The notes beneath the pieces are model-generated. The model did not search any database. It was not told where the DNA came from and saw nothing but the letters and a program-made list of their open reading frames with translations. This document shows positions 1 through 6,808 of a DNA stretch of 64,000 nt, in pieces. The stretch lies in the NCBI RefSeq assembly GCF_000719775.1, contig NZ_JOHR01000003.1:248001-312000 (forward strand), given 5' to 3'. The translations under genes and the position numbers were made by a program. Position 1 is the stretch's first letter. Every line of letters begins with the position of its first letter. The DNA comes from Streptomyces sp. NRRL F-5135. GTDB taxonomy: Bacteria > Actinomycetota > Actinomycetes > Streptomycetales > Streptomycetaceae.

Positions 1-393
1 TGTGATCAGAGCCCGTGCGTACTCCTCGCCGAGCTCGCGGCGCACGGACGACACCGCCCCGGTGTCCCCGCTCGACCGGAGGAACGCCTCCAGGGACGCG
101 TCACGCTCGGCCGCGGGCGCGAGCAGGCCCTCCAGGACCGCCGCCAGGATCCCCCCGGCGGGCGTACCGGCCAGCAACTCCCGGCCCACCCCGGCCATCA
201 CCTGCTCGAACAGCCCCTCCTTGGAGCCGAAGTAGCGGAAGACCAGGGCCTGGTTCACCTCGGCGCGGCGCGCGATGTCCCGGACCGTCGTGCCCTCGAA
301 ACCGCGCTCGGCGAACAGCGCCGCCGCGGCGTCGAGCAGTGCCTGCCTGGTCGCGGCGGCGTCGCGCCGCGCTCCCGCCCCCCGCTGGGCCAT
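1..393 (-). CDS. TetR-family transcriptional regulator (3' end outside window)
   Basis: Translating the complement from the ATG at 393 gives 131 residues that run off the left edge. Residues about 14-60 form a standard TetR helix-turn-helix: an [15 protein letters not shown] helix, then [24 protein letters not shown] recognition-helix motifs in shortened form ([17 protein letters not shown]). The rest is the start of the ligand-binding domain. It is divergent from the P450/ferredoxin pair, and the 18-bp palindrome at 554-571 lies between them, so it probably represses those genes and itself. The inducer cannot be inferred from the sequence. Confidence 0.85.
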   Translation of the reverse strand, partial: MAQRGAGARRDAAATRQALLDAAAALFAERGFEGTTVRDIARRAEVNQALVFRYFGSKEGLFEQVMAGVGRELLAGTPAGGILAAVLEGLLAPAAERDASLEAFLRSSGDTGAVSSVRRELGEEYARALIT

Positions 394-524
394 GCCGTAC
401 CTCCCGTACACCGGACTGCGGACACCGTAGTACCGCGCCGGGCCCAACGCGTCCGGGCGATCGCTCCGCAGGGGCTGTTCAGCGACTCCGCCGAACGGCC
501 CAGGAGCGGGCGGACGGGGCCCCG

Positions 525-571
525 TTGACGCGGGAGTAGGGCCCTCCTACGTTTGTAATCGTGCGCTTACA
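525..571 (+). promoter_or_regulatory. Promoter with overlapping TetR-type operator for the P450 operon
   Basis: TTGACG (525-530), a 17-base spacer and TACGTT (548-553) form a sigma-70-like promoter. The palindrome TGTAATCGTGCGCTTACA (554-571) follows directly and would cover the transcription start. Its arms pair as TGTAA/TTACA with two further inner matches, the size and symmetry usual for TetR operators. The remainder of 394-667 shows no gene. Confidence 0.55.
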
Positions 572-667
572 TGGTGGCTGCACGCGTTTGTGCGGCGTGC
601 GGTGGCCATGGCGCGTGCACGTACGTCCCTGTCCAGTGCCCACACGACTCGCGATCGGGGCCCATCG

Positions 668-1870
668 ATGACCGAGGTACAGCACGCACCCGCCGAACCC
701 GTCAGCTATCCGTTCAACACCTCCGAGGGGATCGGCCTGTCGGACGCGTACGAACGGGCCCGTGAGCAGCCCGGACTGCTCAGGGTCCAGCTCCCCTACG
801 GCGAGCCGGCCTGGCTGGCCACCCGCTACGCCGACGCCCGTTTCGTGCTGGGCGACCGCCGCTTCAGCCGGGCCGCGGAGCGGGACCACGACGACCCGCC
901 CCGGCCGATGCCCGCGAAGCGCACCGGCGGGATCCTCTCCATGGACCCGCCCGACCACACGCGGCTGCGCACGCTCGTGACCAAGGCGTTCACGGTGCAC
1001 CGCATGGAGAAGATGCGGCCCGACATCGCCCGGCTCGCCGACGACCTCGTCGACGGACTGATCGAGACCGGCCCGCCGGCCGACCTGGTCGAGGACTACG
1101 CGCTGCCGATCCCGGTCGCCGTGATCTGTCAGATGCTCGGTGTCCCGGTGGCGGACCGGCCGCTGTTCCGGGAGTGGAGCGACGCCGCGCTGTCCACCAG
1201 CCGGCTGACCGCCGAGGAGTTCCTGGCCAAACGGCAGGAGCTGACCGACTACATGGCGGGACTGGTGGCCCAGCACCGCGCGAAGCCCGCCGACGACCTG
1301 ATGTCCGCCCTCATCGAGGCGCGCGACGTCGGTGACCGGCTCTCCGAGACCGAGCTGATCGACATGTGCGTCGGCCTGCTGGTGGCCGGTCACGAGACCA
1401 CGGCGAGCCAGATCCCCAACTTCGTCCACGTCCTGCTGGACCACCCGGACCAGATGCGGCTGCTCGGCGAACGGCCCGAGCTGATCGCGGGCGCGGTGGA
1501 GGAGCTGATGCGGTTCGTACCGCTCGGCGCCGGAGCCGCCTTCCCCCGGTACGCCACGGAGGACATCGAGGTCGGCGGCACGCTCGTCAGGGCGGGGGAG
1601 CCGGTGCTGGTCGCGACCGGCGCGGCCAACCGGGACGCGATCCGCTTCAGCGCGCCGGGCGTCCTGGACGTCGAGCGCCGGCAGGTCCAGCACCTCGGTT
1701 TCGGCCACGGTGTGCACCACTGTCTCGGCGCGCCCCTGGCCCGGGTCGAGCTCCAGGAGGCGCTGCGCGCGCTGCTCACCCGGCTGCCGGGGCTGCGTCT
1801 GGCCGGCGACGTCGTCTGGAAGGACCAGATGCTCGTCCGGGGCCCGCGCACCATGCCGGTGGGGTGGTGA
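668..1870 (+). CDS. Cytochrome P450 (bacterial class I, CYP105/107-like)
   Basis: This is a 400-residue soluble P450 monooxygenase, a normal length for bacterial forms. The I-helix oxygen-activation motif AGHETT is at residues 240-245, the K-helix ExxR at E279/R282, and the haem loop FGHGVHHCLG carries the proximal ligand Cys352. Class I enzymes take electrons from a small ferredoxin, and one is encoded 4 bases downstream, so the two should work together with a reductase from elsewhere. The ATG at 668 gives a normal N-terminus; an upstream in-frame extension to 590 looks non-coding. No biosynthetic genes flank it, so the substrate is unknown; xenobiotic or metabolite hydroxylation under TetR control is the simplest reading. 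Confidence 0.93.
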   Translation: MTEVQHAPAEPVSYPFNTSEGIGLSDAYERAREQPGLLRVQLPYGEPAWLATRYADARFVLGDRRFSRAAERDHDDPPRPMPAKRTGGILSMDPPDHTRLRTLVTKAFTVHRMEKMRPDIARLADDLVDGLIETGPPADLVEDYALPIPVAVICQMLGVPVADRPLFREWSDAALSTSRLTAEEFLAKRQELTDYMAGLVAQHRAKPADDLMSALIEARDVGDRLSETELIDMCVGLLVAGHETTASQIPNFVHVLLDHPDQMRLLGERPELIAGAVEELMRFVPLGAGAAFPRYATEDIEVGGTLVRAGEPVLVATGAANRDAIRFSAPGVLDVERRQVQHLGFGHGVHHCLGAPLARVELQEALRALLTRLPGLRLAGDVVWKDQMLVRGPRTMPVGW

Positions 1871-1874
1871 GCCG

Positions 1875-2090
1875 ATGAGCTGGCGGCTGGCCGTGGACGC
1901 ACAGCGCTGCATGGGGTCGGGGATCTGCGCGGGCGTGGCACCCGACCACTTCGTGCTCGACGACGACACCTCCCGCCCGGTCGCCGGCAGCACCGCCCCC
2001 GACGAGCTGGTGCTCGACGCCGCCGACTCCTGCCCGGCGATGGCGATCGCGGTCTTCGACGGGGCCCGGGAGATCGGCCCGCGCCCCTGA
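1875..2090 (+). CDS. 3Fe-4S ferredoxin, P450 redox partner
   Basis: This 71-residue acidic protein has the CMGSGIC (Cys12, Cys18) and later SCP (Cys53) cysteines of single-cluster ferredoxins. The non-cysteine residue at the fourth ligand position (G15, within CxxGxxC spacing) indicates a 3Fe-4S rather than 4Fe-4S cluster, as in SoyB/SuaB-type ferredoxins that serve Streptomyces P450s. It starts 4 bases after the P450 stop, so the two are co-transcribed and it presumably shuttles electrons to that P450. Confidence 0.93.
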   Translation: MSWRLAVDAQRCMGSGICAGVAPDHFVLDDDTSRPVAGSTAPDELVLDAADSCPAMAIAVFDGAREIGPRP

Positions 2091-2104
2091 CACGGGGTCC
2101 GACG

Positions 2105-2143
2105 GGGCCGTTGGCCCCGTGACGGTCACGGGGCCAACGGCCC
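2105..2143. terminator. Strong hairpin terminator after the ferredoxin gene
   Basis: A near-perfect 19-bp inverted repeat (2105-2123 with 2125-2143, almost no spacer) starts 14 bases after the ferredoxin stop. There is no T-tract, as is common in Streptomyces terminators. It separates the P450 operon from the next unit. Apart from this hairpin and the promoter at 2423, the 2091-2459 gap shows nothing else. Confidence 0.7.
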
Positions 2144-2422
2144 GGCCCCTTGCCCGTCGCCTCGGGTGTCCGGGGATGTCGCGCTCCCGGCGTGCGGTGT
2201 GTCCCTCTTCGCGCACACGCGGCGTACGGCAGGCGCCGCACGTGGCGCACGGCGCCTGTCCGGGCCGGTGCGCGACGGAAAAATTCGGCGGGCGGGTGGT
2301 GTGATCCGGCGCGAACCGGCACCCCGCCCGTCCACCCCGTCGATCTGCGGATTTTCCTCGCCCGTAACACTCGCGCGGCCGGAGAGCGCGTCCCGGGCCC
2401 GGGCGGACGCAGGATTCCTTCG

Positions 2423-2451
2423 TTGACGGGTGCCGGAGTGGTGATTAGCGT
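2423..2451 (+). promoter_or_regulatory. Promoter giving a probable leaderless mRNA for the Lrp gene
   Basis: TTGACG (2423-2428), a 17-base spacer and TAGCGT (2446-2451) make a good sigma-70 promoter. Transcription would begin near 2458-2460, which is the ATG itself. No Shine-Dalgarno sequence precedes the ATG, so the message is predicted to be leaderless. Confidence 0.55.
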
Positions 2452-2459
2452 CCCGCCCC

Positions 2460-3467
2460 ATGACCACCCGCGCTCGCGCCGACATGATCGATGAGCTGGA
2501 CCGCCGCGTCATCGCCGCGCTCCAGCTCAACGGCCGTGCCCCGTGGAGCGCGGTCGCCCGCTGGGCGGGCGCCAGCGAGACCACCGCGCAGCGCCGCTAC
2601 CAGGCGCTGCGCGAGCGCCGGCTGCTGCATGTCGTCGCCGCGCTGGAGCTGGACCGCACCACGGCCGGCTCCTCCATGCTGGTACGCGTCCAGGCCCTGC
2701 CGGGCAAGGGCCTGGAGCTGGCGGAAGTGCTCGCGGACTGCCGCGAGGTGCGGTTCCTGGCCGTGGTCACCGGCACCGCCGACCTGATCGTCGACTTCGT
2801 CGCCCAGGACAACGAGCAGCTGATGCGGCTGCTGTTCACCGACCTGCCCGGCGCCCACCTCATCGCGGGCACCGAATGCGTGGCCGTCATCCGTACCTTC
2901 ACCTCCGCGGCACTGTGGGACACCGGTCTGCTGCCGGCCGAGGCCGCCGCCGATCTGCGCCCCGCCGCGCTGGCCACACCGTGCGACCGGGAGGACTGGG
3001 ACCAGGCGCCACAAGCGCTCTCCGACCTCGAACACGCCGTCGCCGACGCACTCGCCCCGGACGGCCGGCTCCCCGTGAGCACCCTCGCGCGCCGGCTGGG
3101 CCGCAGCGAGTCCAGCGTCGCGCGCGCCCTCGACCGGCTGGTCGGCCGGGGCGTCCTGCACTTCCGCACCCTCGTGGAGCCGGCGCTGCTGGGCTACGAC
3201 GCCGAGTTCATGGTGTGGCTGTCCATCGAGCCGGACCGGCTCGACGCGGCGGGCAGGCAGCTCGCCCGCCATCCGGGCACCAAGTTCCTGGCGGCGGCCA
3301 CCGGCCGGTTCAACCTGGTCGGCCATGTGGTCCTGCCCCGCCGCACCGATCTCTTCCGTTACACGGGCGAGGTCGTCGGTGCCCTGCCCGGGCTGAACGC
3401 CTCCGACGTCACCCTGCACCTGTCCACCGTCAAGTACGGCTGGACCCGGATGGACCAGTTCGGCTGA
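2460..3467 (+). CDS. Double-length Lrp/AsnC-family regulator
   Basis: This 335-residue protein is about twice the usual Lrp length. It contains two winged-helix Lrp modules in tandem: HTH at about residues 10-50 (IDELDRRVIAALQLNGR) with a RAM-like ligand domain to about 150, then a second HTH at about 180-230 (LARRLGRSESSVARALDRL) with a second ligand domain to the end. Such tandem forms occur in actinobacteria and may behave as built-in dimers. It heads the deacetylase-MHS-SDR-fusion unit in the same direction and is the likely amino-acid-type sensor for it. A second protein of the same architecture lies at 38420-39490. Confidence 0.88.
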   Translation: MTTRARADMIDELDRRVIAALQLNGRAPWSAVARWAGASETTAQRRYQALRERRLLHVVAALELDRTTAGSSMLVRVQALPGKGLELAEVLADCREVRFLAVVTGTADLIVDFVAQDNEQLMRLLFTDLPGAHLIAGTECVAVIRTFTSAALWDTGLLPAEAAADLRPAALATPCDREDWDQAPQALSDLEHAVADALAPDGRLPVSTLARRLGRSESSVARALDRLVGRGVLHFRTLVEPALLGYDAEFMVWLSIEPDRLDAAGRQLARHPGTKFLAAATGRFNLVGHVVLPRRTDLFRYTGEVVGALPGLNASDVTLHLSTVKYGWTRMDQFG

Positions 3468-3639
3468 CCGTCCGGCACTCGGCCCGCCCTTCTCACCCCT
3501 GCCCGCACCACCTCCTCGCCCGCCTGCCGCACGTCCTCCTCGGAGCACCGGGCGGCCGCCCACGCCGTACCCGACCGCCCGCGCCCGGCCCCGCCCATGC
3601 CGTGCGGCACGGCACACTCGAACCTCCCAGGGAGCACCC

Positions 3640-4587
3640 ATGTCCCGAACCGGCATGTCCCGCACCGACCCGAACCCGTCCGCCGAGAGCTGGCGCTGGC
3701 CCGAGAGCGAGTGGCGCCGCCACGTCGACGCGGTCCGCGCCGGGCGGCGGCTGCTGCCCGACCGGTGGCCCGGCGGGGCCCGGGTCGCGGTCGCGCTGTC
3801 CTTCGACCCCGACCACGAGACCATCCCCCTGCGCGACGGTGAGACCAGCCCGGGCCGGCTCGCGCAGGGCGAGTACGGAGCCAGGGCCGGCGCCCCCCGG
3901 ATCCTGGAACTCCTCGCCCGGCACGGCGTGCCCGCGACCTTCTTCATGCCGGCCGTCTCCGCGCTCCTGCACCCCGAGGAGGCCCGCGCCTACACCCGCG
4001 ACGGCCATGAACTCGCCGTCCACGGCTGGATCCACGAACGCAACACCCTGCTCGGCCGCCGGGACGAGAAGGAACTGGTGAGCCGCGCGCTGCGGACACT
4101 CACCGACCTCACGGGCCGACGCCCGGTCGGCATCCGCACGCCCTCCTGGGACTTCTCCGACTCCACCCTGCACACCATCCTCGAACTCGGCTTCGCCTAC
4201 GACTCCTCGCTCATGGCCGACGACGAGCCGTACGAGATCCTCGCCGAGGGGCGGCCCACCGGACTGGTCGAGATCCCCGTCGACTGGATCCGCGACGACG
4301 CGCCGTACTTCACCATGGACCGCTACGGCTCGGTCCGCCCGCACAGCCGCCCGCGCGACGTGCTGGAGATCTGGACCGACGAGTTCGACGCCGCCTACCG
4401 CGAGGGCGGGGTCTTCCAGCTCACCCTGCACCCGCATGTCATCGGGCACCGCTCGCGCATGGCCGTGCTGCGCGAACTGCTGGACCACATCGCCGCCCAC
4501 CCGGGCGTCTGGTACGCCACCCACGCCGAACTGGCCGAGGCCGCCCGCACCGCGCTTCGCCCCGAATCCCCGGAGCACACGCCATGA
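3640..4587 (+). CDS. Cytosolic polysaccharide-deacetylase-family hydrolase (PuuE/HpPgdA-like)
   Basis: This 315-residue NodB-fold hydrolase has the metal-site motif SFDPDHE (Asp56, Asp58) and the HxxxH pair His128/His132 in HGWIHE. There is no signal peptide, so it acts inside the cell. This branch resembles PuuE-type allantoinases and cytosolic deacetylases that cleave C-N bonds in small molecules, rather than the exported chitin or peptidoglycan deacetylases. Its stop overlaps the transporter start by 4 bases. A role as the first C-N bond cleavage of a compound imported by the next gene is an inference. A gap of 172 bases from the regulator could hold its own promoter, but no clear one is seen. 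Confidence 0.8.
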   Translation: MSRTGMSRTDPNPSAESWRWPESEWRRHVDAVRAGRRLLPDRWPGGARVAVALSFDPDHETIPLRDGETSPGRLAQGEYGARAGAPRILELLARHGVPATFFMPAVSALLHPEEARAYTRDGHELAVHGWIHERNTLLGRRDEKELVSRALRTLTDLTGRRPVGIRTPSWDFSDSTLHTILELGFAYDSSLMADDEPYEILAEGRPTGLVEIPVDWIRDDAPYFTMDRYGSVRPHSRPRDVLEIWTDEFDAAYREGGVFQLTLHPHVIGHRSRMAVLRELLDHIAAHPGVWYATHAELAEAARTALRPESPEHTP

Positions 4588-5897
4588 GCACCGAGCCCGC
4601 CGAGGCCGCCGCCGCGGCCCCGGTCACGTCCCACCGGATGCCCCCCGCCCAGCGCAAGGCCATCGTGGCCGGCACCATCGGCAACACCGTCGAATGGGTC
4701 GACTGGGCCCTGTACTCGATCTTCGTCAAGATCATCGCCGATGAGTTCTTCCCGGCCGGGGACGGAGCCGTCGCCCTGCTGTCCACCCTGGCCGTCTTCG
4801 CCGTCGGCTTCGTCATGCGGCCCGTCGGCGCCGCCGTGCTCGGTGTCTACGCCGACCGGCACGGCCGCAAGAAGGGCATGACACTGACCGTCGGCCTGAT
4901 GGCGGGCGCGGCCTTCGTCATCGCGCTCACCCCCGGCTACGACAGCATCGGTGTGCTCTCCCCCCTCGTGCTGCTGGTGGCCCGGCTGGTGCAGGGCTTC
5001 TCCGCCGGCGGCGAGTTCGGCTCCTCCTCGGCCTTCCTGGTGGAGTCGGCCGCCCGCGGCCGGCGCGCCTTCGCCGGGTCCTGGCAACAGGTGTCGGTGG
5101 CGGGCGGCGTGCTGATCGCCTCGTTGCTGGGCACCGTCGCCACCTCCCTGCTCAGCGACGCCGCCCTGCACTCCTGGGGCTGGCGGGCCGCCTTCGTCCT
5201 CGGCGGGCTCCTCGGCCTGGTCGGCCTGTGGCTGCGGGTCTCGGTGGAGGACACCGCCTCCTTCACCGAGGCGCGGGGCACGGGCCGTACCCGGGCCAAC
5301 CCGCTCAAGGCGATGTTCGTGGAGCACCCGGGCGCCGCGCTGCGCGTCGCGGGCATCACCATCGCGGGCACACTGACGTACTACATCTGGGTCAACTACC
5401 TGCCCACGTACGCCAACCTCACCACCGGTATCCCCCTGAAGACCGCGCTGCTCTCGCAGACGCTCTGCCTGATCGTCTTCGTCGTGTCGCTGCCGTTCGC
5501 CGGGCTGCTGTCCGACCGGCTCGGACGCAAACCGACGATGGCGGCGTTCGCCGGCGGATTCGTGGTGTTCTCCTGGCCGCTGCTGCGGCTGCTGGACAAC
5601 AGCTTCCTGAGCGTGTTCCTCGTGCAGCTGGCCGGCATGCTGCTGGTGCTCGGCTACTCCGCCAACTGTGCGGTGATCATGGCCGAGCAGTTCCCGCCCG
5701 AGGTCCGCGCCACCGGGATCGCGCTGCCGTACGCGCTGGCCGTCGCCCTCTTCGGCGGCACCGCGCCGTACCTGACCACCTGGCTGCACGAGAACGGGCA
5801 CAGCGACCTGCTGTGGGTGTACGTCAGTGCCGCGTCGCTGATCTCCTTCCTCGTGTACGTGACCATGCCCGAGACCAAGGACAAGGAGTTCCGGTGA
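4584..5897 (+). CDS. MFS transporter, metabolite:H+ symporter (MHS) type
   Basis: This 437-residue, 12-helix major-facilitator protein has the MHS signature GNTVEWVDWALY early in helix 1, the RPVGAAVLGVYADRHGRK loop between helices 2 and 3, and LVQGFSAGGEFG in helix 4. Relatives import carboxylates such as alpha-ketoglutarate, shikimate, citrate or betaines with protons. The ATGA overlap with the deacetylase and the GTGA overlap with the SDR show tight translational coupling. It probably imports the substrate of this unit, likely a small organic acid or acylated amino acid, but the compound is not deducible. Confidence 0.9.
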   Translation: MSTEPAEAAAAAPVTSHRMPPAQRKAIVAGTIGNTVEWVDWALYSIFVKIIADEFFPAGDGAVALLSTLAVFAVGFVMRPVGAAVLGVYADRHGRKKGMTLTVGLMAGAAFVIALTPGYDSIGVLSPLVLLVARLVQGFSAGGEFGSSSAFLVESAARGRRAFAGSWQQVSVAGGVLIASLLGTVATSLLSDAALHSWGWRAAFVLGGLLGLVGLWLRVSVEDTASFTEARGTGRTRANPLKAMFVEHPGAALRVAGITIAGTLTYYIWVNYLPTYANLTTGIPLKTALLSQTLCLIVFVVSLPFAGLLSDRLGRKPTMAAFAGGFVVFSWPLLRLLDNSFLSVFLVQLAGMLLVLGYSANCAVIMAEQFPPEVRATGIALPYALAVALFGGTAPYLTTWLHENGHSDLLWVYVSAASLISFLVYVTMPETKDKEFR

Positions 5898-6808
5898 CGG
5901 AGAACGAGTTCCGCGAGCTCCGGGCGCCCGGCGGGACGACGCCACCGCGGCACGTCCTGATCACGGGAGCCGCCCGGGGCATCGGCCGGGCCGTCGCCGA
6001 GGAGTTCGCCGCCGACGGCTACGCGCTCACCCTCGCCGACCAGGACCGGGACGAACTGGAGCGGACCGCGGACCGGCTCGCGGCCACCACCCCGGCCGTG
6101 GCGGTCACCGTGGACCTGACGGACCCCGACGCCCCCGCGCGGCTGGTCGAACGCGCCTGGCAGGCGACCGGCGCCGTCGGTGCCGCCGGTGGTGTCTGTG
6201 GTGTTGACGTGTTGGTCAACGCGGCGGGCGTGTACCCGTCGCTGGACATGGACGAGGTGCGGGCCGAGGCATGGGACCGCCTCTTCGCCGTCAACGTGCG
6301 CGCACCCGTGCTGGCCACCGCCGCTTTCGCCCGGCTGGCCGCCGAGCACGGCACGGGCGGGGCGGTCGTCAACATCTCCTCCGGCTCCGCACTGCGAGCC
6401 CGGCCCGGCGGCGGCCCCTACGCCTCCTCCAAGGCCGCGCTCGAGATGGCCACCCGCGCCGCCGCGCTGGAACTGGGTGCCCGGGGCATCCGGGTCAACG
6501 CCGTCAGCCCCGGCTTCGTCCCGGTCGCCAGCGACCGCAATCCGGTCTCCGCGCGGTACGCCGCGGCGATCGGGGCCAACCCCCTCGGCCGGCCCGGCAC
6601 CCCGCGGGACATCGCCCGCGCCGTCCGCTGGATCGCGGGCCCCGACGCCTCCTGGATCACCGGCGAGATCCTGCGGGTGGACGGGGGATCGAGCACCGGG
6701 GCGCTCCACCTGCCCCGGATCTGGCCGCCGGACGACCACGACGAGACGGGCGGCACCGCCGCCACCGCCCACCCACCGGCCGAGGCCGGGGAAGGACACC
6801 ACGGATGA
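5894..6808 (+). CDS. Short-chain dehydrogenase/reductase (SDR)
   Basis: This is a 304-residue classical SDR. The cofactor motif TGAARGIG is at residues 24-31, followed by VNAAG, the catalytic serine in NISSGSA, the YASSK Tyr/Lys pair, and a VDGG C-terminal region. The acidic ADQD after strand 2 suggests NAD(H). The GTG start overlaps the transporter stop, and the stop overlaps the start of the fusion gene (ATGA). The C-terminal 35 residues after VDGG are an unusual Gly/Pro/His-rich tail. It would oxidise an alcohol or reduce a ketone in the same pathway. Confidence 0.9.
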   Translation: MTENEFRELRAPGGTTPPRHVLITGAARGIGRAVAEEFAADGYALTLADQDRDELERTADRLAATTPAVAVTVDLTDPDAPARLVERAWQATGAVGAAGGVCGVDVLVNAAGVYPSLDMDEVRAEAWDRLFAVNVRAPVLATAAFARLAAEHGTGGAVVNISSGSALRARPGGGPYASSKAALEMATRAAALELGARGIRVNAVSPGFVPVASDRNPVSARYAAAIGANPLGRPGTPRDIARAVRWIAGPDASWITGEILRVDGGSSTGALHLPRIWPPDDHDETGGTAATAHPPAEAGEGHHG

